Part shown: piece by piece, positions 1 to 8,646 of the stretch
How the letters are laid out: each line of letters starts with the position of its first letter
Position numbering within the stretch: the first letter of the stretch is position 1
DNA from: JANXSF01 sp043745195
GTDB taxonomy: Bacteria > Acidobacteriota > Terriglobia > Bryobacterales > Bryobacteraceae
Direction: 5' to 3'
Assembly (NCBI GenBank): GCA_043745195.1
Contig: JAYTTF010000303.1
Span: 1-64,000 of the forward strand
Length of the DNA: 64,000 nucleotides
Program-made: the position numbers and the translations under genes
Notes under the pieces: generated by a model
The model's input: only the letters and a program-made list of their open reading frames with translations
Told to the model about the DNA's origin: nothing
Databases searched by the model: none

Positions 1-1
1 A

Positions 2-331
2 CGCCAAGGCATGTTCCGCATTCGTTCGCTGGAAGAGTCAAAACTATTTCCAGAAATTGGCTACTATCGCCAGGAAGAAGAGCTGAACGATTATGAATCG
101 AACCCCGATTTGTTAAAGCAGATCAGCACCTTCACCAACGGCAAATTCAGTCCTTCCATCGATCAAATATTTACATCCAATGGACGCACCGTGCCAGCCG
201 TAATGCGATGGTGGCCCGGCTTGCTAGGGCTGGCAATCCTTCTGAACCTGGCAGAATTAATAGTCCGCAAGGTTCGTTCCATCCGCTCTGAAAGGGCGTA
301 TAATCAAGCAAAACAGTATCAGGAGGCTTAA
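2..331 (+). CDS. C-terminal end of a VWA/glutamine-amidotransferase-like membrane protein (5' partial)
   Basis: The reading frame is open to the left edge of the window, so this is the tail of a longer protein; the ATG at base 11 is probably internal. The visible part has a soluble stretch ending in a motif about remaining steps and fitness (TNGKFSPSIDQIF), then one hydrophobic segment (WWPGLLGLAILLNLAEL) and a short basic cytoplasmic tail. That layout matches the C-termini of large acidobacterial and planctomycete membrane proteins with VWA and amidotransferase-like domains (family knowledge; none of those domains is inside the window). The stop lies 4 bases before the next ATG, and an AGGAGG ribosome site is inside its last codons, so it is probably co-transcribed with the SelA-fold gene. 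Confidence 0.55.
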   Translation, partial: RQGMFRIRSLEESKLFPEIGYYRQEEELNDYESNPDLLKQISTFTNGKFSPSIDQIFTSNGRTVPAVMRWWPGLLGLAILLNLAELIVRKVRSIRSERAYNQAKQYQEA

Positions 332-335
332 GCTT

Positions 336-1532
336 ATGCCAAACCGTAGAAGATTCCTGCAGACCGCCGGAGCAGTTCCGCTCGCCGGCGCTTTCTCTGC
401 CACAGCTGCCACCGGGCCAACCAAGGGTCGCGACTATTTTAAGGAACTCGGCGTGCGCACCATGATCAATGCCGCCGGAACTTACACAGCATTAACCGCA
501 TCGTTAATGCGTCCGGAAGTAATGGATGCCATCAACTATGCGGCGAATAAATTTGTGCGTCTCAATGAACTGCACGACGCAGTGGGTCTGCGTGTTGCCG
601 AACTTCTGCACTGCGAAGCGGCCATGGTGCCATCTGGTGCAGCCGCCGCACTGACTGCCGGCACAGCCGCCTGCGTTGCTGGCAGCGATCCCGATGCAAT
701 CCGCCGCATTCCCACCGATATGACTGGCCTCAAGACTGAAGTGATCATCCAGAAATCGCACCGCTACGGGTACGATCATGCCGTGCGCAATTGCGGCGTG
801 ACCATGGTGGAAGTGGAAACTGCGGACCAGTTGGAAATGGCCGTTAGCAAGCGCACTGCCATGATGCTGTTCTTCAACGCCAACAACAACGAAGGAAAAA
901 TAAAGGACGAAGAGTTCGTCCGCTTAGGTAAAAAGCACGGTATTCCAACCTTCAACGATGCCGCAGCAGATTCCCTGCCCATGGAAAATTTGTGGAAGTG
1001 GACCAAGATGGGTTTCGACCTGGTCACCTTCAGTGGCGGCAAAGGAATCAGGGGTCCTCAAAGCGCCGGATTGCTGCTTGGTCGGCGTGACTTAATCGCT
1101 GCGGCTCGGCTGAATGCCTCACCAAACGGGGATACCGTCGGCCGTGGCAACAAGGTAAATAAGGAAGAACTGGTTGGCATGATGGCCGCCGTTGAATCGT
1201 ATCTGAAGCGCGATCACGCAGCCGAATGGAAGGAATGGGAACGCAGGATGAACGTAGTTGCATCGGCCGCAAAAAGTTTCCCCAGTGTCACTACTGAAAC
1301 CTTTGTGCCGGAGATTGCCAATCATACTCCGCACCTTCACATTCGCTGGGATCAGTCAAAGATCAAGGCTTCGTATTCCGAAGTGGTGAAGAAATTGCGC
1401 GACGGCGAACCGTCCATTGAAACCACACCAGGTTCAAACGACAGTTTGTATATGAACTTCTGGATGCTTCAAGCCGGCGAAGCGGAAATTGTCGCCAAGC
1501 GGCTGAAGGAAGTTTTGAAGGCCGCTGTGTAG
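336..1532 (+). CDS. Exported SelA-fold PLP-dependent enzyme
   Basis: 398 aa. A Tat-type signal (NRRRFLQTAGAVPLAGA) is followed by a fold-type I PLP enzyme of the SelA/DgaE-like family. The PLP lysine is most likely in SGGKGIRGPQSAG, preceded by the FNDAAAD motif that holds the pyridine-ring aspartate. Relatives include D-glucosaminate-6-phosphate ammonia lyase-type enzymes and many exported proteins of unknown substrate in acidobacteria. It lacks the N-terminal tRNA-binding region of true selenocysteine synthase and carries an export signal, so it should not be taken as selA. A good AGGAGG lies 9 bases before the ATG. The substrate cannot be deduced. Confidence 0.8.
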   Translation: MPNRRRFLQTAGAVPLAGAFSATAATGPTKGRDYFKELGVRTMINAAGTYTALTASLMRPEVMDAINYAANKFVRLNELHDAVGLRVAELLHCEAAMVPSGAAAALTAGTAACVAGSDPDAIRRIPTDMTGLKTEVIIQKSHRYGYDHAVRNCGVTMVEVETADQLEMAVSKRTAMMLFFNANNNEGKIKDEEFVRLGKKHGIPTFNDAAADSLPMENLWKWTKMGFDLVTFSGGKGIRGPQSAGLLLGRRDLIAAARLNASPNGDTVGRGNKVNKEELVGMMAAVESYLKRDHAAEWKEWERRMNVVASAAKSFPSVTTETFVPEIANHTPHLHIRWDQSKIKASYSEVVKKLRDGEPSIETTPGSNDSLYMNFWMLQAGEAEIVAKRLKEVLKAAV

Positions 1533-1537
1533 TCTGG

Positions 1538-1750
1538 ATGCGCCTGCTTTGGTTGCTCTTCATTTCTTTTTGCTACCCAGCATTTGCCCAGCGCGAAGCT
1601 CTTCGCATTGGCGATGGTGTTTTGTCCCCAAAGCGTCTTCGCAATGTTGCACCGTCATACCCATCGCAAGCAATGAACGCCAGGGTGCAGGGAACTGTGA
1701 TCCTCGGCCTGGTCATCAATGAAATCGGCGAGTCCGGAGACTTTGATTAG
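1538..1750 (+). pseudogene. Truncated TonB C-terminal-domain protein remnant
   Basis: 70 codons: a signal peptide (RLLWLLFISFCYPAFA) and the first half of a TonB C-terminal domain (SPKRLRNVAPSYPSQAMNARVQG, then TVILGLVINEIGESGD). Intact TonB domains continue for roughly 40 more residues through a conserved tryptophan/phenylalanine segment; here a TAG ends the frame just after the first beta-hairpin. No TonB-like sequence follows in any frame before repeat copy A begins at about 1821. It starts 5 bases after the SelA-fold gene. Truncation by rearrangement at the repeat is the simplest reading. A functional mini-protein is possible but unlikely. Confidence 0.6.
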
Positions 1751-1820
1751 ACCGGGCACATTGAACTAAACCTCTTAATCCCGATGTGCGCTTCGACGCC
1801 AAATATCCTAGGACCTGTCA

Positions 1821-2220
1821 GTGAATTGCACCCCCGTCCCGGATTTCGTCGCGGATTTCGAGCGCACCACGGCATCGCGAACAGACAAACTCAACTTTTT
1901 CCAACTGGCGTTCCTTATGCCATCGTCTCGACTGCCACCCAAGCAGCCTGCTTTTTACAGCTCACATTCACGATTCTCAGCCGTGTTTGCGATTCAGATT
2001 CTATTTAGAACGCCAGAGGAGTTAATCGCCTCGAGGACTCGATGTTTTGGGAAGTTGCTGGCCAGCAATTTGTCTTCCTGAATAAAGAGTCTCACAGGTT
2101 TTCAAACCGCAACCCCTTCAGTTTTTGCAAGCAGCTGAAAAGAGAGCAAATTGAGCTGAGCATATGTCGTGATGGCCATTTTTCGTGTATGCCAAAATTG
2201 GGAAATTGGCTTTGTTTTGC
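1821..2220 (+). repeat. Intergenic repeat, copy A (about 400 bp)
   Basis: This stretch aligns by eye along its whole length with the reverse complement of 36911-37330 (copy B). The longest block, 2042-2080, is identical over 39 bases to 37052-37090, with other near-identical blocks at 2000-2040 and 2081-2160. Short overlapping open frames occur in both copies, but they are broken differently and look non-coding. The 504-bp gap between the TonB remnant and copA consists mostly of this element. No terminal inverted repeats or transposase were seen, so the class is unknown: a fossil mobile element or a dispersed intergenic/RNA element. Confidence 0.8.
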
Positions 2221-2254
2221 AATTTCCTACCCCGCAACCCGCTACGATGGAATC

Positions 2255-4384
2255 ATGGGTTCAACTGCAACTAGGCTCGACATCGCAGTGAAAGGAATGA
2301 CGTGCGCTGGTTGTGCCGCAACAATTACAGCAGCCTTGAAAAAGGAACCCGGAGTGAGTGCCGCCTCGGTTAACTTTGCCACGCGCAGGGCAACGGTTCT
2401 TTTTGATCCTGCGGCTACTGAACAATCAAAACTGTCAGCCGCCATTGTGCGAGCAGGCTACGGAATTGCAGAAACCCAGAATGTCGCCGAGGCGGAGATT
2501 CAGGAGTTGGCTGGAATGCGTCATCGATTTGGGGTAGCACTGCTGCTAACGCTACCGGTTTTCGTGATCGCTATGGGGCATGGGCGATTCGATTTTCCAG
2601 GATCAGCTTTGCTTCAGTGGGCGCTATCCACACCAGTGGTTTTCTATTGCGGGTGGCCATTTCTGAATGGTGCAGTTAAAGATATTCGCCGCCGTTCGGC
2701 CGGCATGAACAGCTTGATCGCTTTGGGTACACTGTCGGCCTATCTTTACTCTGCGTGGGCAGTGGTCACGCATCGTCATGCCGTCTATTTTGAGTCGGCG
2801 GCAGTAATTGTGACTTTGATCATTTTAGGGCGAATGTTGGAAGCCCGAGCGCGTGCGAAAACGGGAGATGCGATCCGTCAATTGGCTTTGCTTGCGCCAC
2901 CGGTGGCTCGTCTGATCAAAAGGAAAATGGAAATTGAAGTACCTGTGGAAGACGTGCGCCCAGGCGACATTATCCTGATCAAACCAGGTGAGCGGATCCC
3001 CATGGACGGAATTGTCATTGAAGGATTCTCCCACGTGGATGAAGCGATGCTGACCGGCGAGAGTGTGCCGCTGGAAAAGACACCTGGACAACCTGTCTAT
3101 ACGGGAACCATCAATGCAACCGGAAGCCTTCGAGTTCAGGTTAGCCAGGGAACCGCGCAATCCATGCTGGCCCGCATTGTGGAATTGGTGGAAGAAGCAC
3201 AGGGTCGAAGTGCTCCTGTGCAAAGATTAGCGGACCAAGTGAGCGCTTGGTTCGTTCCTGCATGTTTGGCGATTGCTGTAATTACGTTCGCGATTTGGTA
3301 TTGGCTGGGGGATTCGCCCGACCGTTTGGAAAACGCTCTGACCCGATTTGTTGCAGTGCTGATCATCGCCTGCCCTTGTGCGCTGGGCCTTGCGACGCCA
3401 ACCGCAGTGTTAGCGGCAACAGGAAGTGCTGCTAGGCTTGGCATTCTCTTCAAGAGCGGCGAGGCATTGGAGACCGCTGCGGGCATTACGGCGGTGGTGC
3501 TGGACAAAACCGGCACCATTACCGAAGGCAAGCCGAAGGTCACTCTTGTAAAGATGGAGCCTGGCTTTTCAGAAGACGAGGTGCTTAAATTTGCAGCAGC
3601 CATAGAAAGGCAGAGTGAACACCCTTATGCCAAGGCGATAGTAGACCGGGCTGGGGCATTAAAAGTCTTGACCGCGACGGGGTTTGCAGCCCAGCCAGGC
3701 AAGGGCGTCACTGGTACAGTTGAAGCGCATGAAGTTGCGATTGAAGCCGCACCAGACAAAAGTGGCTTTCCCGCAGAATCAGCGGTTCTAATGGTAACCA
3801 TTGATGGAAAAACTGCTGGTTGGATTGGAGTTGCAGACATTGCCAGGTTCGATTCCGCTGAGGCGGTGAAAAAGTTGATTGAAATGAATCAGATGGTGAT
3901 TCTGTTAACTGGGGACCGCCAAAGTGTGGCCAATGCGGTTGCGGTACAAGTGGGGATCGAAACAGTGCAAGCTCAGGTTTCCCCAGCAGGAAAGTTGGAT
4001 GCGGTTGAGGAGCTCCAACGACAAGGCCATAAGGTGATGATGGTGGGTGATGGCATAAACGATTCCCCGGCCCTGGCGCAAGCAAACTTAGGAGTTGCAA
4101 TGGGGAATGGGACTGGCGTGGCACTTGCTACCGCCGGAGTTGCACTACTGCGGCCCAGTGTGCTTTTAGTGCCACAGACTCTGCTGATTGCCAAGGTGGC
4201 AATGAAAGTAATTCGCCAGAATATCTTCTGGGCGTTTATTTTTAATCTAATGGCGATTCCACTTGCTGCCGGCGCATTTCATAACTGGCTAGGCTGGGAT
4301 TTGTCGCCGATGGTGGCTGCGGCGGCAATGGCGCTTTCCAGCGTGATCGTCGTTTCTAATTCACTGCGCCTGACGCGGCTCTGA
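2255..4384 (+). CDS. copA: Copper-translocating P1B-type ATPase
   Basis: 709 aa from the ATG at 2255. An N-terminal heavy-metal-associated domain carries GMTCAGC (Cys17, Cys20). It is followed by membrane helices, the actuator TGES motif near residue 267, the transmembrane CPC near residue 373 (ACPCALG), the phosphorylated Asp in DKTGT near residue 417, the HP motif in SEHPYAKA, and GDGIND near residue 598. CPC with CxxC is the Cu(I) exporter signature. The frame is open upstream to 2042, but that part lies in repeat copy A and does not resemble the family, so the later start is preferred. No CsoR/CueR operator or chaperone gene is adjacent. Confidence 0.95.
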   Translation: MGSTATRLDIAVKGMTCAGCAATITAALKKEPGVSAASVNFATRRATVLFDPAATEQSKLSAAIVRAGYGIAETQNVAEAEIQELAGMRHRFGVALLLTLPVFVIAMGHGRFDFPGSALLQWALSTPVVFYCGWPFLNGAVKDIRRRSAGMNSLIALGTLSAYLYSAWAVVTHRHAVYFESAAVIVTLIILGRMLEARARAKTGDAIRQLALLAPPVARLIKRKMEIEVPVEDVRPGDIILIKPGERIPMDGIVIEGFSHVDEAMLTGESVPLEKTPGQPVYTGTINATGSLRVQVSQGTAQSMLARIVELVEEAQGRSAPVQRLADQVSAWFVPACLAIAVITFAIWYWLGDSPDRLENALTRFVAVLIIACPCALGLATPTAVLAATGSAARLGILFKSGEALETAAGITAVVLDKTGTITEGKPKVTLVKMEPGFSEDEVLKFAAAIERQSEHPYAKAIVDRAGALKVLTATGFAAQPGKGVTGTVEAHEVAIEAAPDKSGFPAESAVLMVTIDGKTAGWIGVADIARFDSAEAVKKLIEMNQMVILLTGDRQSVANAVAVQVGIETVQAQVSPAGKLDAVEELQRQGHKVMMVGDGINDSPALAQANLGVAMGNGTGVALATAGVALLRPSVLLVPQTLLIAKVAMKVIRQNIFWAFIFNLMAIPLAAGAFHNWLGWDLSPMVAAAAMALSSVIVVSNSLRLTRL

Positions 4385-4407
4385 AATCAAAGAAACAACG
4401 ATTCGTG

Positions 4408-4433
4408 GTTAGCTATTGACGTTAGCTATTGAC
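4408..4433. repeat. Perfect 13-bp tandem duplication at a gene end
   Basis: The 13-mer GTTAGCTATTGAC occurs twice head to tail. The right copy contains the reverse complement of the stop codon of the leftward gene ending at 4422. It looks like a recent slippage duplication between the convergent copA and GGDEF-like genes; it leaves the stop codon intact. Confidence 0.85.
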
Positions 4434-6308
4434 TACCTTTCTCTGCACTCCACCATCGTTTCGCTTACCTTTATTGCGCAACTGTTCCATCCGTTCTTGG
4501 GCTGCTGCGACTGCTTCGCTTAAAGATTCCCGCTCTACTTGTACCGCTCCGGTACTGAATCTTAATTGAGCCTGGCCTAAATTCCGCAACTGATAATCCC
4601 AGAATTTCTCGGCAACGGAATCAATCCGGCGCTGGGCTGTGTTGCCCAGTTCTCCTGAGAAAATCATCACCCATTTGTCGTCATCAATCCTTACCGCAAA
4701 ATCTTTCTCCCTAACAATTCCGTTGATAAGTTTCACGGCAGGTTGCGTCATTTCTTCGATCTGAGCGGGCGACTTTTCGGCGACCAGTTTGGAATAGTCA
4801 TTGATTCCGGCCAGAATCACAACTCCGGTAACCAATTGTTTGGAGGCAATCAGTTCATTCAGAGTCTTGAGATCGTGCATTCCACCGGGAAAGGTGGTGG
4901 ATTCCAATACCGCGACAACAGGAATATCTTCGGTAAAGAAGGACGCCGGCGGCTCTGCATCATTTAAGAGATCATCAATAATGCTGGTCTGGTTTTGGCC
5001 AACCCCAGTACCGTCAGTAATGTCATCTTCAAGGAGTAGTTCTTCGTTGTTCCGGCCCAAAAGCTCACGAAGGATATCGTCGTGATCTTCCTCTGTTTGG
5101 GCAAAAGTGGATGAACCTCTAGGCTTGAAACTCAATTTCTGAGTAATTTGTTCCGGCTCTGCCACTCGGGTTTGAATGTATTCGGACTCCAAAACTTGCT
5201 CTGGTTCCTCACTATCTTCGATGATTTGATTCAGCAAATCGGACCAGTGAGGCACTGGTTCGGCAACACGATTCAGTTCGAGTTGCAGATTCAGGTCAAC
5301 AATGGATTCGGCTGCCGGCATTACCAGCACAGACGGCTCCTCTAAAGGATGCTCCACGGGATCAACCTGCCCAGACTCCAACTGCGATTCCGGTACAACC
5401 AATTCCTGGAGATCATCCTCTTCTTCATACTCAGCAACAAAGCTTTCGTACGTTGGTCTAACAACTTTCGCAGGCGGATTTTCCCGGCCGTCGACTATTG
5501 TCGCCGCAGGTTCTTGTGACTTTGCATACTGCGCAGCAAACTTAACTTTTGCCTGTTCTTTTAGACGGTGAATTTCCTGACGAACTGCGTCACTGGCCAC
5601 GGGTAGGACAATTGGAGTTACGGGAACCAATGCTAATGTTGCACTTGGTAGAACAGCGGCAACAACAGGTTCGATAGTATCCGCAATTTTTTCCGGCTCT
5701 GGGATGGCCGCTACCGGCTGTTCTTTCGCTTTGAAAGGCACCTCAACTACTGCGACAGGTGCTGTCTGAAGATCTGCTTTCAGAGCAACCTTAGACAACA
5801 TCGCAGGATCCACAAAATCTCCTGCCGATTTCCTAACTTTGGGGGAAACGATCGGCTCAGCCTGGACCACTGGAGCTCGACGATCACGCTCTACGCGTAA
5901 ACTCATAGCCTCTGCTCGGGTGGCTAGCGCTTCCTCGTCAGCAGGCCGAACTTCTGGTGCCACCGTACGGGCAACCTCATTTCTTCGCTCATAGCGCATA
6001 GGACGTTGCGCAGCGGCGACATCCCCGGATTCATATGCTTCTGCTGCGGCGGGAGCGTAAGCTGGTGCCCAACCCGCTTTCCTGGCTGCAGTAAAAAACT
6101 GCTCAAACCAAGCCTGCGGGACAAAGCTGGCAGGATCCAAAATCCCACGCCGCTCCCTCTCCTCGCTTCGCACCCGAAGCTCAACATTCTTTTCTCGTAA
6201 CTGCTCATTGCTGCCTTTCAAGTAGTCGGTTACGAACGCAACCAGTGCTGTAAACAGCACCACTACCAGACTGGCGAATATTTGTATGTCTAAGGCTCCA
6301 AGTTCCAT
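4422..6308 (-). CDS. Membrane-anchored protein with C-terminal degenerate GGDEF-like domain
   Basis: 628 aa. Residues about 9-28 form one transmembrane helix (FASLVVVLFTALVAFVTDYL), followed by a short charged coiled-coil stretch. A long, acidic, Glu/Pro/Val-rich linker of low complexity runs to about residue 480. The last 140 residues resemble a nucleotide-cyclase fold: a VVILAGINDYSKLV strand, the sequence VRIDDDKWVMIFSGE where an active cyclase has R(Y)GGDEF, and an FSTGAV strand before the final helix ending in KGKRN. The GGDEF residues are replaced (IDDDKW), so enzymatic activity is not expected; binding or scaffolding is more likely. The protein is probably cytoplasmic apart from its anchor. 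Partners are unknown. Confidence 0.7.
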   Translation of the reverse strand: MELGALDIQIFASLVVVLFTALVAFVTDYLKGSNEQLREKNVELRVRSEERERRGILDPASFVPQAWFEQFFTAARKAGWAPAYAPAAAEAYESGDVAAAQRPMRYERRNEVARTVAPEVRPADEEALATRAEAMSLRVERDRRAPVVQAEPIVSPKVRKSAGDFVDPAMLSKVALKADLQTAPVAVVEVPFKAKEQPVAAIPEPEKIADTIEPVVAAVLPSATLALVPVTPIVLPVASDAVRQEIHRLKEQAKVKFAAQYAKSQEPAATIVDGRENPPAKVVRPTYESFVAEYEEEDDLQELVVPESQLESGQVDPVEHPLEEPSVLVMPAAESIVDLNLQLELNRVAEPVPHWSDLLNQIIEDSEEPEQVLESEYIQTRVAEPEQITQKLSFKPRGSSTFAQTEEDHDDILRELLGRNNEELLLEDDITDGTGVGQNQTSIIDDLLNDAEPPASFFTEDIPVVAVLESTTFPGGMHDLKTLNELIASKQLVTGVVILAGINDYSKLVAEKSPAQIEEMTQPAVKLINGIVREKDFAVRIDDDKWVMIFSGELGNTAQRRIDSVAEKFWDYQLRNLGQAQLRFSTGAVQVERESLSEAVAAAQERMEQLRNKGKRNDGGVQRKVVNS

Positions 6309-6479
6309 AGCTTCTCTAAAAAGTCTATCGACCGCAGGGACCTTAAGAATTAGCCTGAGACCTTAAATATCTATCGGTGGTTTAAATACTTGACACGGGC
6401 AAATGGTACTAAGCCTTTCTTTATCGGACTTGATCTAACGCCCTAACCTATTCATAAACCAAACTATACACCGGAACCG

Positions 6480-7124
6480 CTAGTTCCCCAGCTCTTTGAT
6501 TCGAACATTTCTGAACTGGATCACCGACCCGTGACCAAGCCAACCAATATGCCCTTTTGGACGAGCCAAGCCGGGGTGTCGCTTCAAAACTTCCGGATCA
6601 GTGACTGTACTAAGGTCAGCATCCGTCACCAATACTCCGTTCAAGATCACTTTAATTCTCCGCCCATCTGCCATGATCTCCTCCGTGTTCCACTCCCCAG
6701 CCGGTTTCAACGCGTCCGCGATTGGGGGGATAGAATCGTACACCGCGCCATGGCGCTGCGTAGGTTTCAACCATCCCTTGTACTTTTCATGTTCGTGATC
6801 CAGTATCTGGATTTCCATCCCTACGTAGGCAGCGTCCCCTTCTAAAGGAGCTCGTATCCCAACTCCGTTATTGGCCCCAGGCTCAAACTTAAAATCGAAA
6901 CGAAGCACAAAATTGCCGTACTCCTTATCCGTATAAAGGTTGCCGCCCCCGTTTGGTGGACACAGTATTGTTCCATCTTGAACAATGTAGCCCGGACCCT
7001 TGGCATTCATTAGAACCCACCCCTTGAGCGTTGTGCCGTCAAAAAGTGGTGTGAATCCTTTCTCCGCTTTATCGGCCGCAAATAAACACCCGGCCGTGGT
7101 TAGACAAATCATTAAATAGCGCAA
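6480..7124 (-). CDS. DUF1080 / 3-keto-disaccharide hydrolase domain protein, exported
   Basis: 214 aa from a TTG at 7124. The frame is open further upstream inside the sulfatase gene, but GGAGA sits 5-6 bases before the TTG and overlaps the sulfatase stop region; an ATG four codons later (7112) is too far from it. A short signal peptide (MICLTTAGCLFA) precedes one DUF1080 (PF06439) beta-jelly-roll domain: GFTPLFDGTTLKGWV, NFVLRFDFKFEPGANNG, and GHIGWLGHGSVIQFRNVRI. The family is linked to 3-keto-glycoside and sugar-polymer breakdown. It is translationally coupled to the upstream sulfatase, which suggests one polysaccharide-degradation operon. Confidence 0.85.
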   Translation of the reverse strand: MRYLMICLTTAGCLFAADKAEKGFTPLFDGTTLKGWVLMNAKGPGYIVQDGTILCPPNGGGNLYTDKEYGNFVLRFDFKFEPGANNGVGIRAPLEGDAAYVGMEIQILDHEHEKYKGWLKPTQRHGAVYDSIPPIADALKPAGEWNTEEIMADGRRIKVILNGVLVTDADLSTVTDPEVLKRHPGLARPKGHIGWLGHGSVIQFRNVRIKELGN

Positions 7125-7134
7125 TTGATCTCCT

Positions 7135-8490
7135 CTATTCCCTGGTAACTTGACCCACGGGAGCTTTGCTCCGCGGACCGTTCTTTGTATCGAAGTATGC
7201 TTTCTGTGCCTGCTCGGGAAAACCGGCAATCAGTTTTTCTGCGCGCTTCATAAGATCATCGACAATCGCCGGATGCTTGTCTGCAACATCAAAACTTTCA
7301 TCGGGGTCGGAAATCACATTGTACAGTTCCGGGGTCTTCAAAACAATATTCTTACGCCCAGCAGCAGGAACTGGAGAATAGGTAACCGAGTTGTAGCGGG
7401 TGATATGCAGCTTCCAGCGGCCAAGACGAATGCACTGCAAGTTCCAATTGTCGAAATACAGAAGCGCTTCGCGTTCCAGTTCCTGTTTCTGGCCGGAAAG
7501 AAGCGGCCAGATGTCCACTCCATCTGTTACGTTCGTCGGCTTGACGCCTGCTAATTTTGCGACCGTTGGAAACACATCCATCATTGAGACCAGTCCCTGA
7601 CAAACGCGACCAGCCGGGATCTTGCCAGGCCAACGGGCTATGAATGGCTCTCTTACTCCGCCTTCCCACGTCATACCTTTGCGTCCGCGCAAATGCCCGG
7701 GACTGCCTTGATACCACGGGCCATTATCGGAGGAAAAAATAATCAAAGTATTGCGGTCCTGGCCAATCTTTTTTACAGCGGCAAGCACTTCGCCAACGCT
7801 CCAATCCAACTCCGCAAGAACATCCCCGTAAATTCCGTTGGCAGACTTTCCCCGAAACTTCGGAGACGCACCAAGCGGAATATGCGGATAGGTATGAGGG
7901 AAGTAAAGATAGAAAGGCTTATCCTTCGCTTGTTCTATGAAACCCACAGCCTGTGCAGTGTAGCGCGATGTAAGAGTTTCCAGATTCGCTTCCTCTTCAA
8001 TCACCTTTGTATCCTGCATCAACCAGCGAGGATTCATGTCATTGGAATAGGGAATCCCGAAATAATGATCGAAGCCGCGACTTGTGGGCAAGTAGGGTGG
8101 CATATGGCCCAAGTGCCATTTGCCAACGCACATTGTGCTGTAACCCTTCGTCTTCAGCAACTGCGCCATGGTTTGTTCGGAATCAGGAAGCCCGCCTTTA
8201 TCAGTAGGAAATAACACCACTGGAACCATCACACGAGTTGGATAACGGCCAGTAAGCAACGCTGCTCGCGAAGGCGAACAAACCGGATTCGCCGAAAGTG
8301 CTTGCGTGAATCGCATGCCTTCCCGCGCCATCCGATCAAGATTTGGAGTTTCATTGCTGCCTCCGTAGCAGCCAAGATCACCATAGCCTAGATCGTCCGC
8401 GTAGATGAATACAACGTTCGGCGGACGTTCGGCGGCACTGGCCACCAAGGAAACAGCGGCACCGGCCAAGAACTTTCTACGATTCAGCAT
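7135..8490 (-). CDS. Exported sulfatase (arylsulfatase family, type I)
   Basis: 451 aa with a Tat-like signal (NRRKFLAGAAVSLVASA). The alkaline-phosphatase-superfamily metal site is visible in YADDLGYGDLG. The formylglycine motif CSPSR starts at Cys71, followed by LLTGRYPTR. Downstream are KWHLGH and FSSDNGPW, which carry further metal and sulfate ligands. Activity needs oxidation of Cys71 by a formylglycine-generating enzyme, which is not in this window. It probably removes sulfate from carbohydrate esters in the periplasm. It is the first gene of a pair with the DUF1080 gene and is divergent from comF. Confidence 0.92.
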   Translation of the reverse strand: MLNRRKFLAGAAVSLVASAAERPPNVVFIYADDLGYGDLGCYGGSNETPNLDRMAREGMRFTQALSANPVCSPSRAALLTGRYPTRVMVPVVLFPTDKGGLPDSEQTMAQLLKTKGYSTMCVGKWHLGHMPPYLPTSRGFDHYFGIPYSNDMNPRWLMQDTKVIEEEANLETLTSRYTAQAVGFIEQAKDKPFYLYFPHTYPHIPLGASPKFRGKSANGIYGDVLAELDWSVGEVLAAVKKIGQDRNTLIIFSSDNGPWYQGSPGHLRGRKGMTWEGGVREPFIARWPGKIPAGRVCQGLVSMMDVFPTVAKLAGVKPTNVTDGVDIWPLLSGQKQELEREALLYFDNWNLQCIRLGRWKLHITRYNSVTYSPVPAAGRKNIVLKTPELYNVISDPDESFDVADKHPAIVDDLMKRAEKLIAGFPEQAQKAYFDTKNGPRSKAPVGQVTRE

Positions 8491-8646
8491 TGGGCTATCT
8501 TATCAGGCTGCGCGGGTAGGAATTACAGTGTTCACAACTCTGAAACATTCTTGGGGTATTCTGTAGTTGACTAATATTAGTGTAGAATTAAAGAAAATGT
8601 AAGGAGGTGGGCCTTCTCAAATTCGAGGCCTTCGAATCAACAACCT

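Noticed and set aside
336..1532. SelA-fold gene as selenocysteine synthase serving the selenoprotein
   Set aside because: It has a Tat export signal and lacks the N-terminal region of true SelA; exported SelA-fold enzymes of other function are common in this type of genome.
2042..2254. N-terminal extension of the copper ATPase to the ATG at 2042
   Set aside because: The extension lies in the intergenic repeat and encodes no family sequence; the metal-binding domain begins right after ATG 2255.
6391..6396. TTGACA as a promoter element
   Set aside because: It points rightward into the 3' end of a leftward gene and no suitable -10 box follows.
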